64,000 nucleotides of DNA from Bradyrhizobium cajani (GCF_009759665.1 NZ_WQNE01000030.1:1-64000), one strand, 5' to 3'; shown: positions 26,005 to 35,619, counted from the first letter of the stretch. The notes: generated from the sequence alone by a model not told the origin. Translations and numbers: made by a program.

Positions 26005-26609
26005 TGCCGCCTGCCGAAAAATCCGACATGAAAGAGCGGATCCTCGCCACCGCCGACAAGCTGTTCTATCTGCAAGGCATCCGCGCCATCGGCGTCGACA
26101 CCATCGCGGCCGAGATCGGCATCTCCAAGCGCACGCTCTACAACCACTTCCCCTCCAAGGACGCGCTGATCGCGGCGTACCTCGAGCGTCGCTTCGTAGC
26201 TCAGCGCCCCTCCGACAAGCAGCCGGCCGAGCAGATCCTCGCCACCTTCGACTCGCTGGAGCGGCGCTTTGCGGCCAAGGATTTTCGCGGCTGCCCGTTC
26301 GTGAATGCGGTCGCCGAGCTCGGGCCTCAGGACCGCGCCGTGAAGAAGATCGCGGTCGCCTTCAAGGAAAGCCGCCGCCTCTGGTTTCGCGATCGCCTGA
26401 ACGAGCTCGGTGTAGCGAATGCGGACGCGCTCGCAACGCAGCTCGTGCTGCTGGTCGATGGCTCGATCGCGCAGGACCTCGTCCGCGACGACCCCGCGAT
26501 GGCCAGGGCTGCGAAGGAAGCGGCGAAGGTGCTGCTGCGGAATGCGGGTGTGGATGTGGGTGGTGATGCAACGAAAGCTGCGAAGGGACGCAAGCAGACG
26601 CCGCAATAA
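26004..26609 (+). CDS. TetR/AcrR-family transcriptional regulator
   Basis: About 201 residues. The N-terminal HTH is canonical: KERILATADKLFYLQGIRAI, then GVDTIAAEIGISKRTLYNHF and PSKDALIAAYLERR. The C-terminal ligand domain has a single Cys (FRGCPFVNAV) in the position seen in the TetR group with a conserved GCP motif. ATG at 26004 is the likely start, although ATG at 26028 would free site B from the coding sequence. It is divergent from the MFS gene, its expected target. Confidence 0.92.
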   Translation: MPPAEKSDMKERILATADKLFYLQGIRAIGVDTIAAEIGISKRTLYNHFPSKDALIAAYLERRFVAQRPSDKQPAEQILATFDSLERRFAAKDFRGCPFVNAVAELGPQDRAVKKIAVAFKESRRLWFRDRLNELGVANADALATQLVLLVDGSIAQDLVRDDPAMARAAKEAAKVLLRNAGVDVGGDATKAAKGRKQTPQ

Positions 26610-26614
26610 TCAGT

Positions 26615-26780
26615 GTCGTCCCGGACAAGCGCAGCTCCTGGCAACGCGCAGCGTTGTCCAGAGCGGAGCGCAGATCCGGGACCCATAACCACAGGACAAC
26701 GTTTGACGGGGACTCGCAGTTACCGGATCGCGCCCCAACCACTCCCTGGGGTTATGGGTCCCTGCCTTCGCGGGGACGAC
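26615..26780. repeat. Long imperfect inverted repeat (GTCGTCCC family)
   Basis: The unit begins GTCGTCCCGGACAAGCGC and ends CGCGGGGACGAC. An inner pair, GGGACCCATAACCACAGG and CCTGGGGTTATGGGTCCC, shows the same two-arm layout. This is an intergenic repeat common in Bradyrhizobium, with no coding potential. Confidence 0.75.
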
Positions 26781-26840
26781 GGCTGAGGATGTAGCGACAG
26801 CATTCATCCACGCAGCGCGCGATCCTAACAAAATGCTCCT

Positions 26841-26950
26841 GTTTTGCCCGACGTGTCAAACTTTGCGGGCTGCCAGCGCACGCCGCTTGACTACTCGCGC
26901 AAGCCGTTGATCCAGCTAACGTCGGCTACTGTGCATGGGGTTGTTTCGCG
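26841..26950 (-). repeat. Dispersed repeat, copy A (CAACCCCATGCACAGTAGCC family)
   Basis: Read on the minus strand this begins CGCGAAACAACCCCATGCAC and ends GTCGGGCAAAAC. The same ends, in the same order and with near-equal spacing, occur on the plus strand at 34901-35003. The middle (GGATCAACGGCTTGCG against GGATCAATGACTTACG) is more divergent. It sits downstream of pleD. No open frame of interest is found in it. Confidence 0.75.
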
Positions 26951-26969
26951 CTTTTTGTGCGCGCGTCCC

Positions 26970-28343
<1,374 letters not shown>

Positions 28344-28357
28344 TTTGAACTCACTTC

Positions 28358-28723
28358 CTATCCGATGAAACGCCGGACCGTCTCGATGAATTTGCCGACC
28401 GAGATCGGCTTGGACAAATAGGCTTCGCAGCCGCCCTCGCGGATGCGCTCTTCGTCGCCCTTCATCGCGAACGCCGTGACCGCGACGACGGGAATGGCGC
28501 GCAGCTCCGGATCGTCCTTGATCCAGCGCGTCACCTCCAGCCCCGAGACCTGCGGCAACTGGATATCCATCAGCACGAGGTCGGGCCGCATCTTGCGAAC
28601 GAGGTCGAGTGCCTCGTAGCCGTTGCTGGTGCCCGAGGTCTGGTAGCCGTGCGCCTCCAACAGGTCGCGGAAGAGCTTCATGTTGAGCTCGTTGTCTTCC
28701 ACGATCAGGACGGTCTTAGCCAT
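28358..28723 (-). CDS. divK: Single-domain response regulator DivK
   Basis: A 121-residue stand-alone receiver. Acidic residues Glu9-Asp10, phosphoacceptor Asp53 (LVLMDIQLPQVSG), the Thr of VTAFAM and Lys in YLSKPISV are all present. In Caulobacter and rhizobia DivK receives phosphate from PleC/DivJ-type kinases and, through DivL and CckA, controls CtrA and asymmetric division. It lacks an output domain, as expected. The divK-pleD pair is conserved. The 255 bases upstream form the promoter region facing DUF3572; I could not find a full CtrA box there. Confidence 0.96.
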   Translation of the reverse strand: MAKTVLIVEDNELNMKLFRDLLEAHGYQTSGTSNGYEALDLVRKMRPDLVLMDIQLPQVSGLEVTRWIKDDPELRAIPVVAVTAFAMKGDEERIREGGCEAYLSKPISVGKFIETVRRFIG

Positions 28724-28978
28724 CCCGCCCTCCTGATTGGTCCGATGGACCCATACATGTGACGCCTCAGGCGCCGCTCGCCGGCGCTTCGAAAACTGGA
28801 TTCAAACTAGCCTCAGATTCGCTCTAGTTTCGTTAAACCCGAGGGCCGACTTTCTGCGATGTGGTTTCCAGATGCTTGTCCGCGGTCGCAAGACTTGATC
28901 TCAAGACTCGGGCAGAAGACTCGGGCATGATGACTCCAAAGTAGACACCGAAAGTTAACGGAAAGGCAAATCGGCCCC

Positions 28979-29290
28979 GTGAAAAAGCCTGTTCACAACC
29001 CTCGTGAAGTCGCTGAAATCGTTGCGATTCAGGCCTTGTCCTTTGTCGCGGGCGAGCCCGAGCGGCTGGGCCTGTTCCTGGCCGAGACAGGGGTCGGACC
29101 GGAGACCCTGCGCAACGCCGCCTCGGACCCCAATTTCCTGCTCAGCGTGCTCGATTTCGTGCTGCGCGATGACGACACCGTGAAGGCCTTCGCGAAGGCC
29201 GCGGAACTGCATCCGACCAACGTCGCCGCAGCGCGGCAGGTGCTGGGCGACGCGCTCGGCGACCCCTCCTGGGAGCGCGACGTGCCGTGA
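28979..29290 (+). CDS. DUF3572 family protein
   Basis: A 103-residue soluble helical protein (EIVAIQALSFVAGEPERLG, then FLLSVLDFVLRDD), matching DUF3572. Its role is not established. The start is GTG at 28979. Its stop overlaps the GTG start of dinB by four bases, so the two are translationally coupled, and this pairing next to divK recurs in Rhizobiales. A function tied to translesion synthesis or cell cycle is therefore possible but unproven. Confidence 0.9.
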   Translation: MKKPVHNPREVAEIVAIQALSFVAGEPERLGLFLAETGVGPETLRNAASDPNFLLSVLDFVLRDDDTVKAFAKAAELHPTNVAAARQVLGDALGDPSWERDVP

Positions 29291-30576
29291 GTACCCCTGA
29301 CCCGGCCGGGCCCCGCTGCTTCTGCCGGGATTGTCTGGCCGATCTGGGCATGGACGGGCGGCGCTGCGCGGCTTGCGGTTCCCCCCGCCTCGTCCGCCAC
29401 CGCGCGCTGTCGACCCTGACCATCGCCCATATCGACTGCGACGCCTTCTATGCGACGGTCGAGAAGCGCGACAATCCCGATACTGCGGACAAGCCCGTCA
29501 TCATCGGCGGGGGCAAGCGCGGCGTGGTATCGGCCGCCTGCTACATCGCGCGCACGTTTGGCGTTCGCTCCGCCATGCCGATGTTCAAGGCATTGGAGGC
29601 CTGCCCGCATGCGACCGTGATCCGCCCCGACATGGCCAAATACGTCCGGGTCGGCCGCGAGGTTCGCCAGGCCATGCAGGCGCTGACGCCGCTGGTCGAG
29701 CCGCTGTCGATCGACGAGGCCTTCCTCGACCTCTCCGGCACCGAGCGCGTCCACGGCATGATCCCGGCAAAGGTGCTGGCCCGGTTTGCCCGCGACGTCG
29801 AGCGCGACATCGGCATCACCGTCTCGGTCGGCCTGTCCTGCAACAAGTTCCTGGCCAAGATCGCCTCCGACCTCGACAAGCCTCGTGGCTTTGCCGCGCT
29901 CGACCAGGAGGAGGCCCGCTTGATGCTGGCTTCGAGGCCGGTCGGCTTCATTTTCGGCGTGGGACCCGCGACCCAGGAGCGGCTGGTGCAGCGCGGCTTC
30001 CGCATCATCGCCGACCTTCAGAAGGCCGACGAAATCGAGATGATGCGGCAATTTCCGAGCGACGGCCGCCGGCTGTGGCGGCTCGCACGCGGCATCGACG
30101 ATCGCCGCGTCGAGCCGGATCGGGGCGCCAAGACGATTTCCAGCGAAACCACCTTCGAGACCGACATCCGCGACTTCGCGACGCTGGAGAAGATCCTGTG
30201 GCGGCTGTGCGAGAAAACGTCGTCACGCCTCAAGAGCAGCGAGCTCGCCGGCTCGACCGTCACGCTGAAGCTGAAGACCGCCGACTTTCGCCAGCGCACC
30301 CGCTCGCAATCGATCACAGCGCCGACGCAGCTCGCCGCCAAGATCTTCTCGATCTGCCGCGAGATGTTGGCGAAGGAGATCGACGGCACCGCCTTCCGCC
30401 TGATGGGCGCCGGCGTCAGCGCGCTGCGCGAAGGCTCGCCCGCCGACGACACCGACATGCTCGACCGCCGCGCCGCCCACGCCGAGCGCGCCGTGGACAG
30501 TCTGCGCAAGAAGTTCGGCAGCGCCGCGGTGATCCGCGGCATTGCGTATGAGGGGCCGGAGAAGACGCAGGAGTAA
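29287..30576 (+). CDS. dinB: DNA polymerase IV with N-terminal zinc-ribbon extension
   Basis: Y-family translesion polymerase of 429 residues. The catalytic acidic residues are in HIDCDAFYATVE and LSIDEAFLDL, and the fingers motif SAACYIARTFGVRS follows. The little-finger domain begins near residue 280. Unlike E. coli DinB, about 45 residues precede the palm. They hold C13xxC16 and C27xxC30, probably a zinc ribbon. No clamp-binding motif is obvious at the extreme C-terminus by eye. The start is GTG at 29287, overlapping DUF3572. Confidence 0.95.
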   Translation: MSTPDPAGPRCFCRDCLADLGMDGRRCAACGSPRLVRHRALSTLTIAHIDCDAFYATVEKRDNPDTADKPVIIGGGKRGVVSAACYIARTFGVRSAMPMFKALEACPHATVIRPDMAKYVRVGREVRQAMQALTPLVEPLSIDEAFLDLSGTERVHGMIPAKVLARFARDVERDIGITVSVGLSCNKFLAKIASDLDKPRGFAALDQEEARLMLASRPVGFIFGVGPATQERLVQRGFRIIADLQKADEIEMMRQFPSDGRRLWRLARGIDDRRVEPDRGAKTISSETTFETDIRDFATLEKILWRLCEKTSSRLKSSELAGSTVTLKLKTADFRQRTRSQSITAPTQLAAKIFSICREMLAKEIDGTAFRLMGAGVSALREGSPADDTDMLDRRAAHAERAVDSLRKKFGSAAVIRGIAYEGPEKTQE

Positions 30577-30602
30577 ACGTTCGGTCGACCCCGCGATTCC
30601 CG

Positions 30603-31142
30603 TCACAACCTGTTCAGCCGGGTCCGCAATTGATCGTCTGTCTCCAAGACCAGATCGAGCAGCCCGCGGTAAGGATCCCCGGCGATCCCGAGCACGGCGG
30701 CGAATGCCGGCTCCGTCTTGGCACCATTTGATCTCAGCCGAACCACGGTATTGCGCAGGCGACCATCGTCGAGTGCCAGCAGCCTTCTTTCGATCTCGAA
30801 ATGCAGCCATCCTTGCTGCTCGTCGACCGGCCGCTCGGCCCCGAAAATCTCGAACGGCCATCCACCCCACGCGAAGCGCGCGATCACCGGACGTCCCGCA
30901 GACGTCCACTGATGGAGCAGGAAGTCGTCGCAAGACTGATATCGTCGCCAGATCGCCTCGGCAAAGGTGACGGGATCAAAGGCATGGCAGACGATATCCA
31001 CATCGCTGCCCGGCACCGAAAGCCCCAGGGGAAGCGTGCCGACGACGCGCGGGTCGAACGCGAGGAGCGACTCCAACACCCCTGAGCTTTCAATCGCGGC
31101 TTCGTAGTCCATCGCGGCTCGTATAGCACCGATCACTGCCAT
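30603..31142 (-). CDS. DUF4269 nucleotidyltransferase-fold protein
   Basis: About 179 residues from ATG at 31142 (or 169 from ATG at 31112). The core GTLPLGLSVPGSDVDIVC carries the G-S-x-D-x-D pattern of the polymerase-beta nucleotidyltransferase fold, and the rest (FAWGGWPFEIFGAERPVDEQ) fits DUF4269. The transferred nucleotide and target are unknown; related folds include MNT toxins and aminoglycoside nucleotidyltransferases. A frame extending up to 31472 exists, but its first 110 residues belong to unrelated remnants. Confidence 0.8.
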   Translation of the reverse strand: MAVIGAIRAAMDYEAAIESSGVLESLLAFDPRVVGTLPLGLSVPGSDVDIVCHAFDPVTFAEAIWRRYQSCDDFLLHQWTSAGRPVIARFAWGGWPFEIFGAERPVDEQQGWLHFEIERRLLALDDGRLRNTVVRLRSNGAKTEPAFAAVLGIAGDPYRGLLDLVLETDDQLRTRLNRL

Positions 31143-31265
31143 GCGCCTGCCGATCTTCCGAGCGGGGTCGGCGGCTATGTTAGCGAAAACCCATCTTGCC
31201 GACCGCGTGTGTGAGCTCGATCTCAGCGCTCTGTTGAGGGACATGAAGCCGGACCGTGATGGGGA

Positions 31266-31346
31266 CATCCCGGCGATCCAGTCGAGGAAGACGCGCAGCC
31301 GGAGGGCGAGCAGGCGGCCGGATGGACCGCGGGCATGAGACACTAG
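31266..31346 (-). pseudogene. Possible LysR C-terminal remnant
   Basis: The minus-strand reading GPSGRLLALRLRVFLDWIAG resembles the last residues of LysR effector domains (SGRxxxxLRVFxDW). No other part of a LysR gene is adjacent, and the piece stops exactly where a threonine aldolase fragment on the other strand begins. Confidence 0.35.
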
Positions 31347-31460
31347 GGCATTCTCGTGCAGGCAAGCGGCGCCAATCAGCTTCGGCTCGTCACCCATCGC
31401 CATATCGACGAGGCGGCGGTGGATCAGACCATCGCTGCCTTCATGGCACTCGGCCGCTAG
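31347..31460 (+). pseudogene. C-terminal remnant of a threonine aldolase (PLP lyase)
   Basis: About 37 codons, GILVQASGANQLRLVTHRHI and then DEAAVDQTIAAFMALGR before TAG, match the C-terminal end of low-specificity threonine aldolases, where the pattern is (G)VLV...LRxVTHxxVD followed by a helix. An in-frame stop sits immediately upstream and the remaining 300 or so residues are missing. It marks a deletion or recombination endpoint at 31346/31347. Confidence 0.6.
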
Positions 31461-31501
31461 CGCACGTTGCAAGCTGCACGCAACCTGCTATCGCTCTGGC
31501 G

Positions 31502-31855
31502 ATGACACCGAGGAGCTTCGAAGCGCGCAGCCTCCGCCTGCCCGCCACCACCAAGGTGGTGCAGTGGGAGGGCACCTCCGTGTTCAAGGTCGGCGGCAAG
31601 ATGTTCGCGCTCGGGGGCGGCTTCGCAGCAAGCTCCGGTGGCTACATGTTCAAGGTCTCGGACATGGCCTATGGAATGCTGATCGAGCACGGGCTGGCAC
31701 GGCCCGCGCCGTATCTCGCGCGCGCCAAATGGGTGCAGCTCGTCAGCAACAACGCGCTGCCGGATGCCGAGCTTACCGCTTATCTTGCACAGGCCCATGC
31801 GCTGATCGCTTCAAGGCTCACGCGCAAATCGCGCGAAGCGCTGGGGCTGAATTGA
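31502..31855 (+). CDS. MmcQ/YjbR family protein
   Basis: A 117-residue protein of the MmcQ/YjbR family, a small alpha-beta fold with CyaY-like topology often described as DNA-binding. The family marks TTKVVQWEGTSVFKVGGKMF, GYMFKVSD, and ARAKWVQL are evident. ATG at 31502 is used; longer upstream reading goes into the aldolase remnant. No partner gene suggests a role. Confidence 0.88.
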   Translation: MTPRSFEARSLRLPATTKVVQWEGTSVFKVGGKMFALGGGFAASSGGYMFKVSDMAYGMLIEHGLARPAPYLARAKWVQLVSNNALPDAELTAYLAQAHALIASRLTRKSREALGLN

Positions 31856-31978
31856 GCGCAAGGGTGAGGCAAGGTGGGGTCTCCCCACAACGTGATGAGA
31901 TGATCCTCATCTCCCCATTGGAGCAGTGCTGCACCGCAACTAGCTAAACGGAAAGTCCATTCCAGATGGAGATTTTCC

Positions 31979-32131
31979 ATGACCAGTTCCAGCACTGCAT
32001 CCACGAAGACTCATCGCTACGAACTGGTGCACGGCGAAGGCGCCGACTTCGTTGCCTATCAGCGCCGCCGCGAGGACGGCCTGTGGCAAACCTTCGCGAC
32101 GTGGATGATTCCGCGGGCGCTCTGCACCTAG
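31979..32131 (+). CDS. Small conserved-looking protein of 50 residues
   Basis: A short frame starting MTSSSTASTKTHRYELVHGE and ending ATWMIPRALCT. GGAG lies seven bases before the ATG, and the protein has a balanced composition with an aromatic-rich core (FVAYQRRREDGLWQTFATW). No domain is recognised. I rate it a real small gene because of the ribosome-binding site and because third positions are GC-biased. Frames on the opposite strand here lack such a site. Confidence 0.55.
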   Translation: MTSSSTASTKTHRYELVHGEGADFVAYQRRREDGLWQTFATWMIPRALCT

Positions 32132-32211
32132 ATCGGCGCACTCGCCTTTCATATTTGCGCCGGAGGCCACCGGTGAAGTGAGGCCAGCCACTTTCAATTG
32201 ACCTCCACGAG

Positions 32212-32233
32212 ATATCTGACTAAAGTCAGATAT
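32212..32233. promoter_or_regulatory. Perfect palindromic operator at the MarR-GNAT start
   Basis: ATATCTGACT (32212-32221), two bases, AGTCAGATAT (32224-32233). The ten-base arms match perfectly and end at the base before the ATG. This strongly suggests autoregulation by the MarR domain encoded downstream. Confidence 0.75.
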
Positions 32234-33106
32234 ATGCTCAACCCTGTTTCCCGCGTCCGCCGCTTCAACCGCGCCGTCACCTCCGCCGTCGGTGCGCTCG
32301 ATACCTCGTTCCTCGGGCGCGGGCGGCCGCTGGGTGCGGCGCGCGTGCTCAATGCGATCGGGCACGGGCGCTCGGATGTGGCGGAGATCCGCGACTATCT
32401 CGGCCTCGATTCCGGGCTGATGAGCCGGCTGCTGCGCAGCCTCGAGGACGAAGGGCTGGTCGAGACCACGGCGCAGGCCGACGATGCGCGCCGCCGCGTG
32501 GCAAAGCTCACACGTGCGGGCCGGCGCGAGTTCGCCGCCTATGAGGCGCTGTCGAACGCACAGGCCGAGGGCTTCCTCGCGCAGCATTCGCAAGCCGACG
32601 CGCTGCTGGCGGCGATGGACCTGATCGCCTCGGCGCTGACGCGGGAGCGCGTCACGCTGGACGAGATGGACCCGCAGAGCGAGGAGGCGCGCCATTGCCT
32701 TCGCGAGTACTACGCCGAGCTCGGCCGCCGCTTCAAGCAGGGCTTTGACGTCTCGCTGTCGCGCGATCCCGATGCCAAGGACATGCGCCGGCCGCGCGGC
32801 ACGTTCATCGTGGCAATGTCCGACACGCTGCCGATCGGCTGTGTCGGATTGAAGGGCACCGATCACGGCTATGCCGAGATCAAGCGGCTGTGGGTGGCGC
32901 CCGCCGCGCGCGGCTTGCGGCTCGGTCGCCGCCTGATGGACGCCACTGAAGCTGCCGCACGCGAGCTCGGGATCACGCTGCTGCGGCTCGACACCAACAG
33001 CGCCCTGCCCGAAGCCGGCCAGCTCTACCGCACCACCGGCTGGAGCGAGATCCCGCGCTTCAACGACGATCCCTATCCCGATCTGTTCTTCGAAAAGCGG
33101 CTGTGA
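32234..33106 (+). CDS. MarR-type HTH fused to GNAT acetyltransferase
   Basis: About 290 residues with two domains. Residues 1-140 are a MarR winged helix (GRPLGAARVLNAIG, DYLGLDSGLMSRLLRSLEDE, DARRRVAKLTRAGRRE). Residues about 165-290 are a GNAT acetyltransferase with the acetyl-CoA loop RLWVAPAARGLRLGRRLMDA. Such fusions are a known architecture. The substrate may be an amine drug or metabolite whose detection releases the operator. A longer frame to 32198 would run through the palindrome, so I use ATG at 32234. Confidence 0.88.
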   Translation: MLNPVSRVRRFNRAVTSAVGALDTSFLGRGRPLGAARVLNAIGHGRSDVAEIRDYLGLDSGLMSRLLRSLEDEGLVETTAQADDARRRVAKLTRAGRREFAAYEALSNAQAEGFLAQHSQADALLAAMDLIASALTRERVTLDEMDPQSEEARHCLREYYAELGRRFKQGFDVSLSRDPDAKDMRRPRGTFIVAMSDTLPIGCVGLKGTDHGYAEIKRLWVAPAARGLRLGRRLMDATEAAARELGITLLRLDTNSALPEAGQLYRTTGWSEIPRFNDDPYPDLFFEKRL

Positions 33107-33163
33107 CGCCGCGGGGCGGATTCGCTTCCTGCTGCGTTGTCCCCGCAGCACAGGAGCTTCACG

Positions 33164-33550
33164 ATGAACAGCGACGATCTCGCCGACCACTATCGCAACT
33201 ACATCGCCTGCCTGAACCGGCAGGACTGGCCGGCGCTCGGCCAGTTCGTGCATGACGATGTCGTCCACAACGCGCGGCCGCTCGGCCTGTCCGGCTATCG
33301 CGCGATGCTGGAGCGGGATTTTCGCGAAATCCCGGATCTGCATTTCAACATCGCGCTGCTGATCTGCGATCCGCCCCGCATCGCCTCTCGGCTCGCATTC
33401 GACTGCACGCCGTCCGGATACTTCCTGGGGCTCGATGTGAACGGCAGGCGCGTGTCGTTCTGCGAGAACGTGTTCTACGACTTCCACGACGGAAAGATCC
33501 GGCGGGTCTGGTCGGTAATCGACAAGGCGGCGATCGAGGCGCAGCTCTGA
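33164..33550 (+). CDS. SnoaL-like / ester cyclase NTF2-fold protein
   Basis: A 128-residue NTF2-fold protein, starting MNSDDLADHYRNYIACLNRQ with AGGAG upstream. The fold marks are DWPALGQFVHDDVVHN, FREIPDLHFNIALL, and ENVFYDFHDGKIRRVWSVID. Family members include polyketide cyclases and many proteins of unknown role. It follows the MarR-GNAT gene by 57 bases on the same strand, so it could be co-transcribed with it. Confidence 0.85.
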   Translation: MNSDDLADHYRNYIACLNRQDWPALGQFVHDDVVHNARPLGLSGYRAMLERDFREIPDLHFNIALLICDPPRIASRLAFDCTPSGYFLGLDVNGRRVSFCENVFYDFHDGKIRRVWSVIDKAAIEAQL

Positions 33551-33571
33551 CGCTGCGCCTCGACGTCGAAC

Positions 33572-34792
33572 TCACGCCGCCACCGGCGCCGCCTCGCCTT
33601 GCGGCTTCGCAAATGGCCTGAACATCATCGCCATCAGGAAGGCGCCGAGGCCCATCGCCCAGGAGCCGATATAGAGCCAGGCGTAGCTGGAGAACGCATC
33701 GTAGATCAGGCCGCCGGCGAGCGGGCCTGTCGCCATGCCGAGACTGCCGGCCATTGCGGTGCCGCCGATCACGGTGCCCATCATCTTCAGCGGAAAGTTC
33801 TCGCGCGCCAGCACGGCATAGAGCGGCATGGTGCCGGCATAGATGAAGCCGAAGATGGCCCCGACCGCGTAGAACGTTGCGAGCTGATTTGCGAAGACGT
33901 AAGCGAGCGCGCCGAAGGCCTGCAACAGGAGGCCCGTGACCAGCACGCGCTTGGCGCCGAAACGGTCGCCCATCAGGCCGAAGGCGATGCGGCCGCCCAT
34001 GCCGGCGAAGCCCTCGACGCTGTAGATCGTCACCGCCGCGATCAGCGGGATGCCGCAGCTCACGGCGTAGCTGACGGTATGGATGATCGGGCCGGAATGG
34101 GTGGCGCAGCAGAAGAAATTGGTGGCGAGCAGGATCAGGAATTGCGGCGAGCGCAGCGCCTCGCCCATCGACATGTCCGCCGGCGGCGCCCCCTCGCCCG
34201 TCGGTGCCGCCACGGCATGTGCGAGCGCCGGCGGACGGCGCACCAGCAGCGAGGCCGGGATCATGATGGCGGCGACCACCAGCGCCACGATTTGCATCGA
34301 GGTGCGCCAGTCATGGCTGGATACGAGCCAGGCGGCCAGCGGCGACATCGTCATCGGCGCCATGCCCATGCCGGCCGAGACCAGCGACACGGCGAGGCTG
34401 CGATGGGTCTCAAACCAGCCGGTGACGGTCGCCATCATCGGCGCGAAGATCGCAGCGCAGGAAGCGCCGACCAGCAGGCCGAACACGAACTGGAACACGA
34501 TCAGCGACGTCGCATGGCTCGCGGCGAACAGGCTGAGCGCCAGCACCGTCGAGCCGGTCAACACCACCGGCAGCGGCCCGAACCGATCCGTCGCCGTGCC
34601 CCAGGCCATGCTGGTGAAGGCCATCGCCAGAAAGCCAATCGTCATCGCGCTGGAAATGCCGGTCACCGACCAGCCGGTGTCCTTCGCGATCGGCTGGAGG
34701 AACACCGGCAGCGAAAACATACCGCCGATGGCGACGCAGCCGAGCAAGCCGCCGGCGGCGACGATCACCCAGCGGTAGGGGGATTGGGTCAT
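33572..34792 (-). CDS. MFS transporter
   Basis: A 406-residue major facilitator with twelve predicted spans, beginning MTQSPYRWVIVAAGGLLGC. The loop 2-3 motif (WGTATDRFGPLPV) and its repeat in the second half (FGLMGDRFGAKRV) are close to the family consensus GxxxDRxGR. It resembles the oxalate/formate and monocarboxylate antiporter branch, but the substrate is not resolved. It converges on the SnoaL-like gene. Confidence 0.9.
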   Translation of the reverse strand: MTQSPYRWVIVAAGGLLGCVAIGGMFSLPVFLQPIAKDTGWSVTGISSAMTIGFLAMAFTSMAWGTATDRFGPLPVVLTGSTVLALSLFAASHATSLIVFQFVFGLLVGASCAAIFAPMMATVTGWFETHRSLAVSLVSAGMGMAPMTMSPLAAWLVSSHDWRTSMQIVALVVAAIMIPASLLVRRPPALAHAVAAPTGEGAPPADMSMGEALRSPQFLILLATNFFCCATHSGPIIHTVSYAVSCGIPLIAAVTIYSVEGFAGMGGRIAFGLMGDRFGAKRVLVTGLLLQAFGALAYVFANQLATFYAVGAIFGFIYAGTMPLYAVLARENFPLKMMGTVIGGTAMAGSLGMATGPLAGGLIYDAFSSYAWLYIGSWAMGLGAFLMAMMFRPFAKPQGEAAPVAA

Positions 34793-34900
34793 TTTGGTCT
34801 CCCGTCAGATCTGTCTTGGGTGGAAGACGAATGGGAACGGGCGGGGCAGACAGGCCGACGCAAATTTTGCGGCACGCTTTTGTGATCTGCCAACAAGAAA

Positions 34901-35003
34901 CGCGAAAACAACCCCATGCACAGTAGCCGGGTGCTGTGGGATCAATGACTTACGGTGCCGGCAACTGACGATGTCGGGAACCGATTTGACTCGTCGGGCA
35001 AAA
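34901..35003 (+). repeat. Dispersed repeat, copy B (CAACCCCATGCACAGTAGCC family)
   Basis: Begins CGCGAAAACAACCCCATGCA and ends TTTGACTCGTCGGGCAAAAC. It matches 26841-26950 read on the opposite strand at both ends. The rest of the 365-base gap from 34793 to 35157 shows no gene. Confidence 0.75.
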
Positions 35004-35157
35004 CACCGGCACAATGGCATCATCCCACAGAACCTAATCTCGTCCACGATCCCCGATCGTGACCATCGGCCCGGACGCTCGCCGCTCGACGGCGGCATGC
35101 AGCCGTGTCCAACGATGTGCTCCGCCATCTGCGCCCTGAATTGCAGGAACATCACCC

Positions 35158-35619
35158 ATGCCGAAGATCGACCTCGCCGCCGTGCCGGCCCGCAAGGGCT
35201 CCGGCTATCCGGCTCCCTTCAGCGCCCCCTGTGCCGAGCGCATCCGGCAGCGGCTCGGCAATGCCGCAGGCCTGACGGATTTCGGCGTCAACCTGATGCG
35301 GCTGCCGCCGGGCGGCTGGTCGAGCCAGCGCCACTGGCACTCGCACGAGGACGAATTCGTCTATGTGCTGGACGGCGAAGTGACGCTGATCGAGGACGAC
35401 GGTGAGACCGTGCTGCGCGCGGGCGATTGCGCCGCGTTCCCAAAAGCAAGCGGCAACGGCCATCACATGATCAACAGGTCGAATGCAACGGCGGTCTATC
35501 TCGAAGTCGGCTCGCGCTCACAGGACGACCTCATCACCTGCTCCGACATCGACATGATGAGCCCGGCATCCGACGGCCGCTTCCTGCACAAGGACGGCAC
35601 GCCGTATCCGGACGCGTGA
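35158..35619 (+). CDS. Cupin domain protein
   Basis: A 153-residue single-cupin protein. Motif 1 is QRHWHSHEDEFVYVLDGEVTLI, with metal-binding His, His, Glu; motif 2 is AGDCAAFPKASGNGHHMINR. The C-terminal part ends RFLHKDGTPYPDA, common in a group of rhizobial cupins. The substrate or role is unknown. It is flanked by repeats and has no operon partner. Confidence 0.88.
   Translation: MPKIDLAAVPARKGSGYPAPFSAPCAERIRQRLGNAAGLTDFGVNLMRLPPGGWSSQRHWHSHEDEFVYVLDGEVTLIEDDGETVLRAGDCAAFPKASGNGHHMINRSNATAVYLEVGSRSQDDLITCSDIDMMSPASDGRFLHKDGTPYPDA

Noticed and set aside
28902..28928. Tandem 13-base repeat AAGACTCGGGCAG/AAGACTCGGGCAT in the divK upstream region
   Set aside because: Two short copies only; no link to a known regulator, and chance duplication is as likely.
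28724..28978. Possible CtrA box (TTAA-N7-TTAA) upstream of divK
   Set aside because: Single TTAA half sites occur (in GTTAAACC and GTTAACGG), but no pair with the required spacing was found.
31940..33487. A 515-codon minus-strand frame opposite the MarR-GNAT and SnoaL-like genes
   Set aside because: It crosses the perfect operator and two well-supported plus-strand genes and has no domain.
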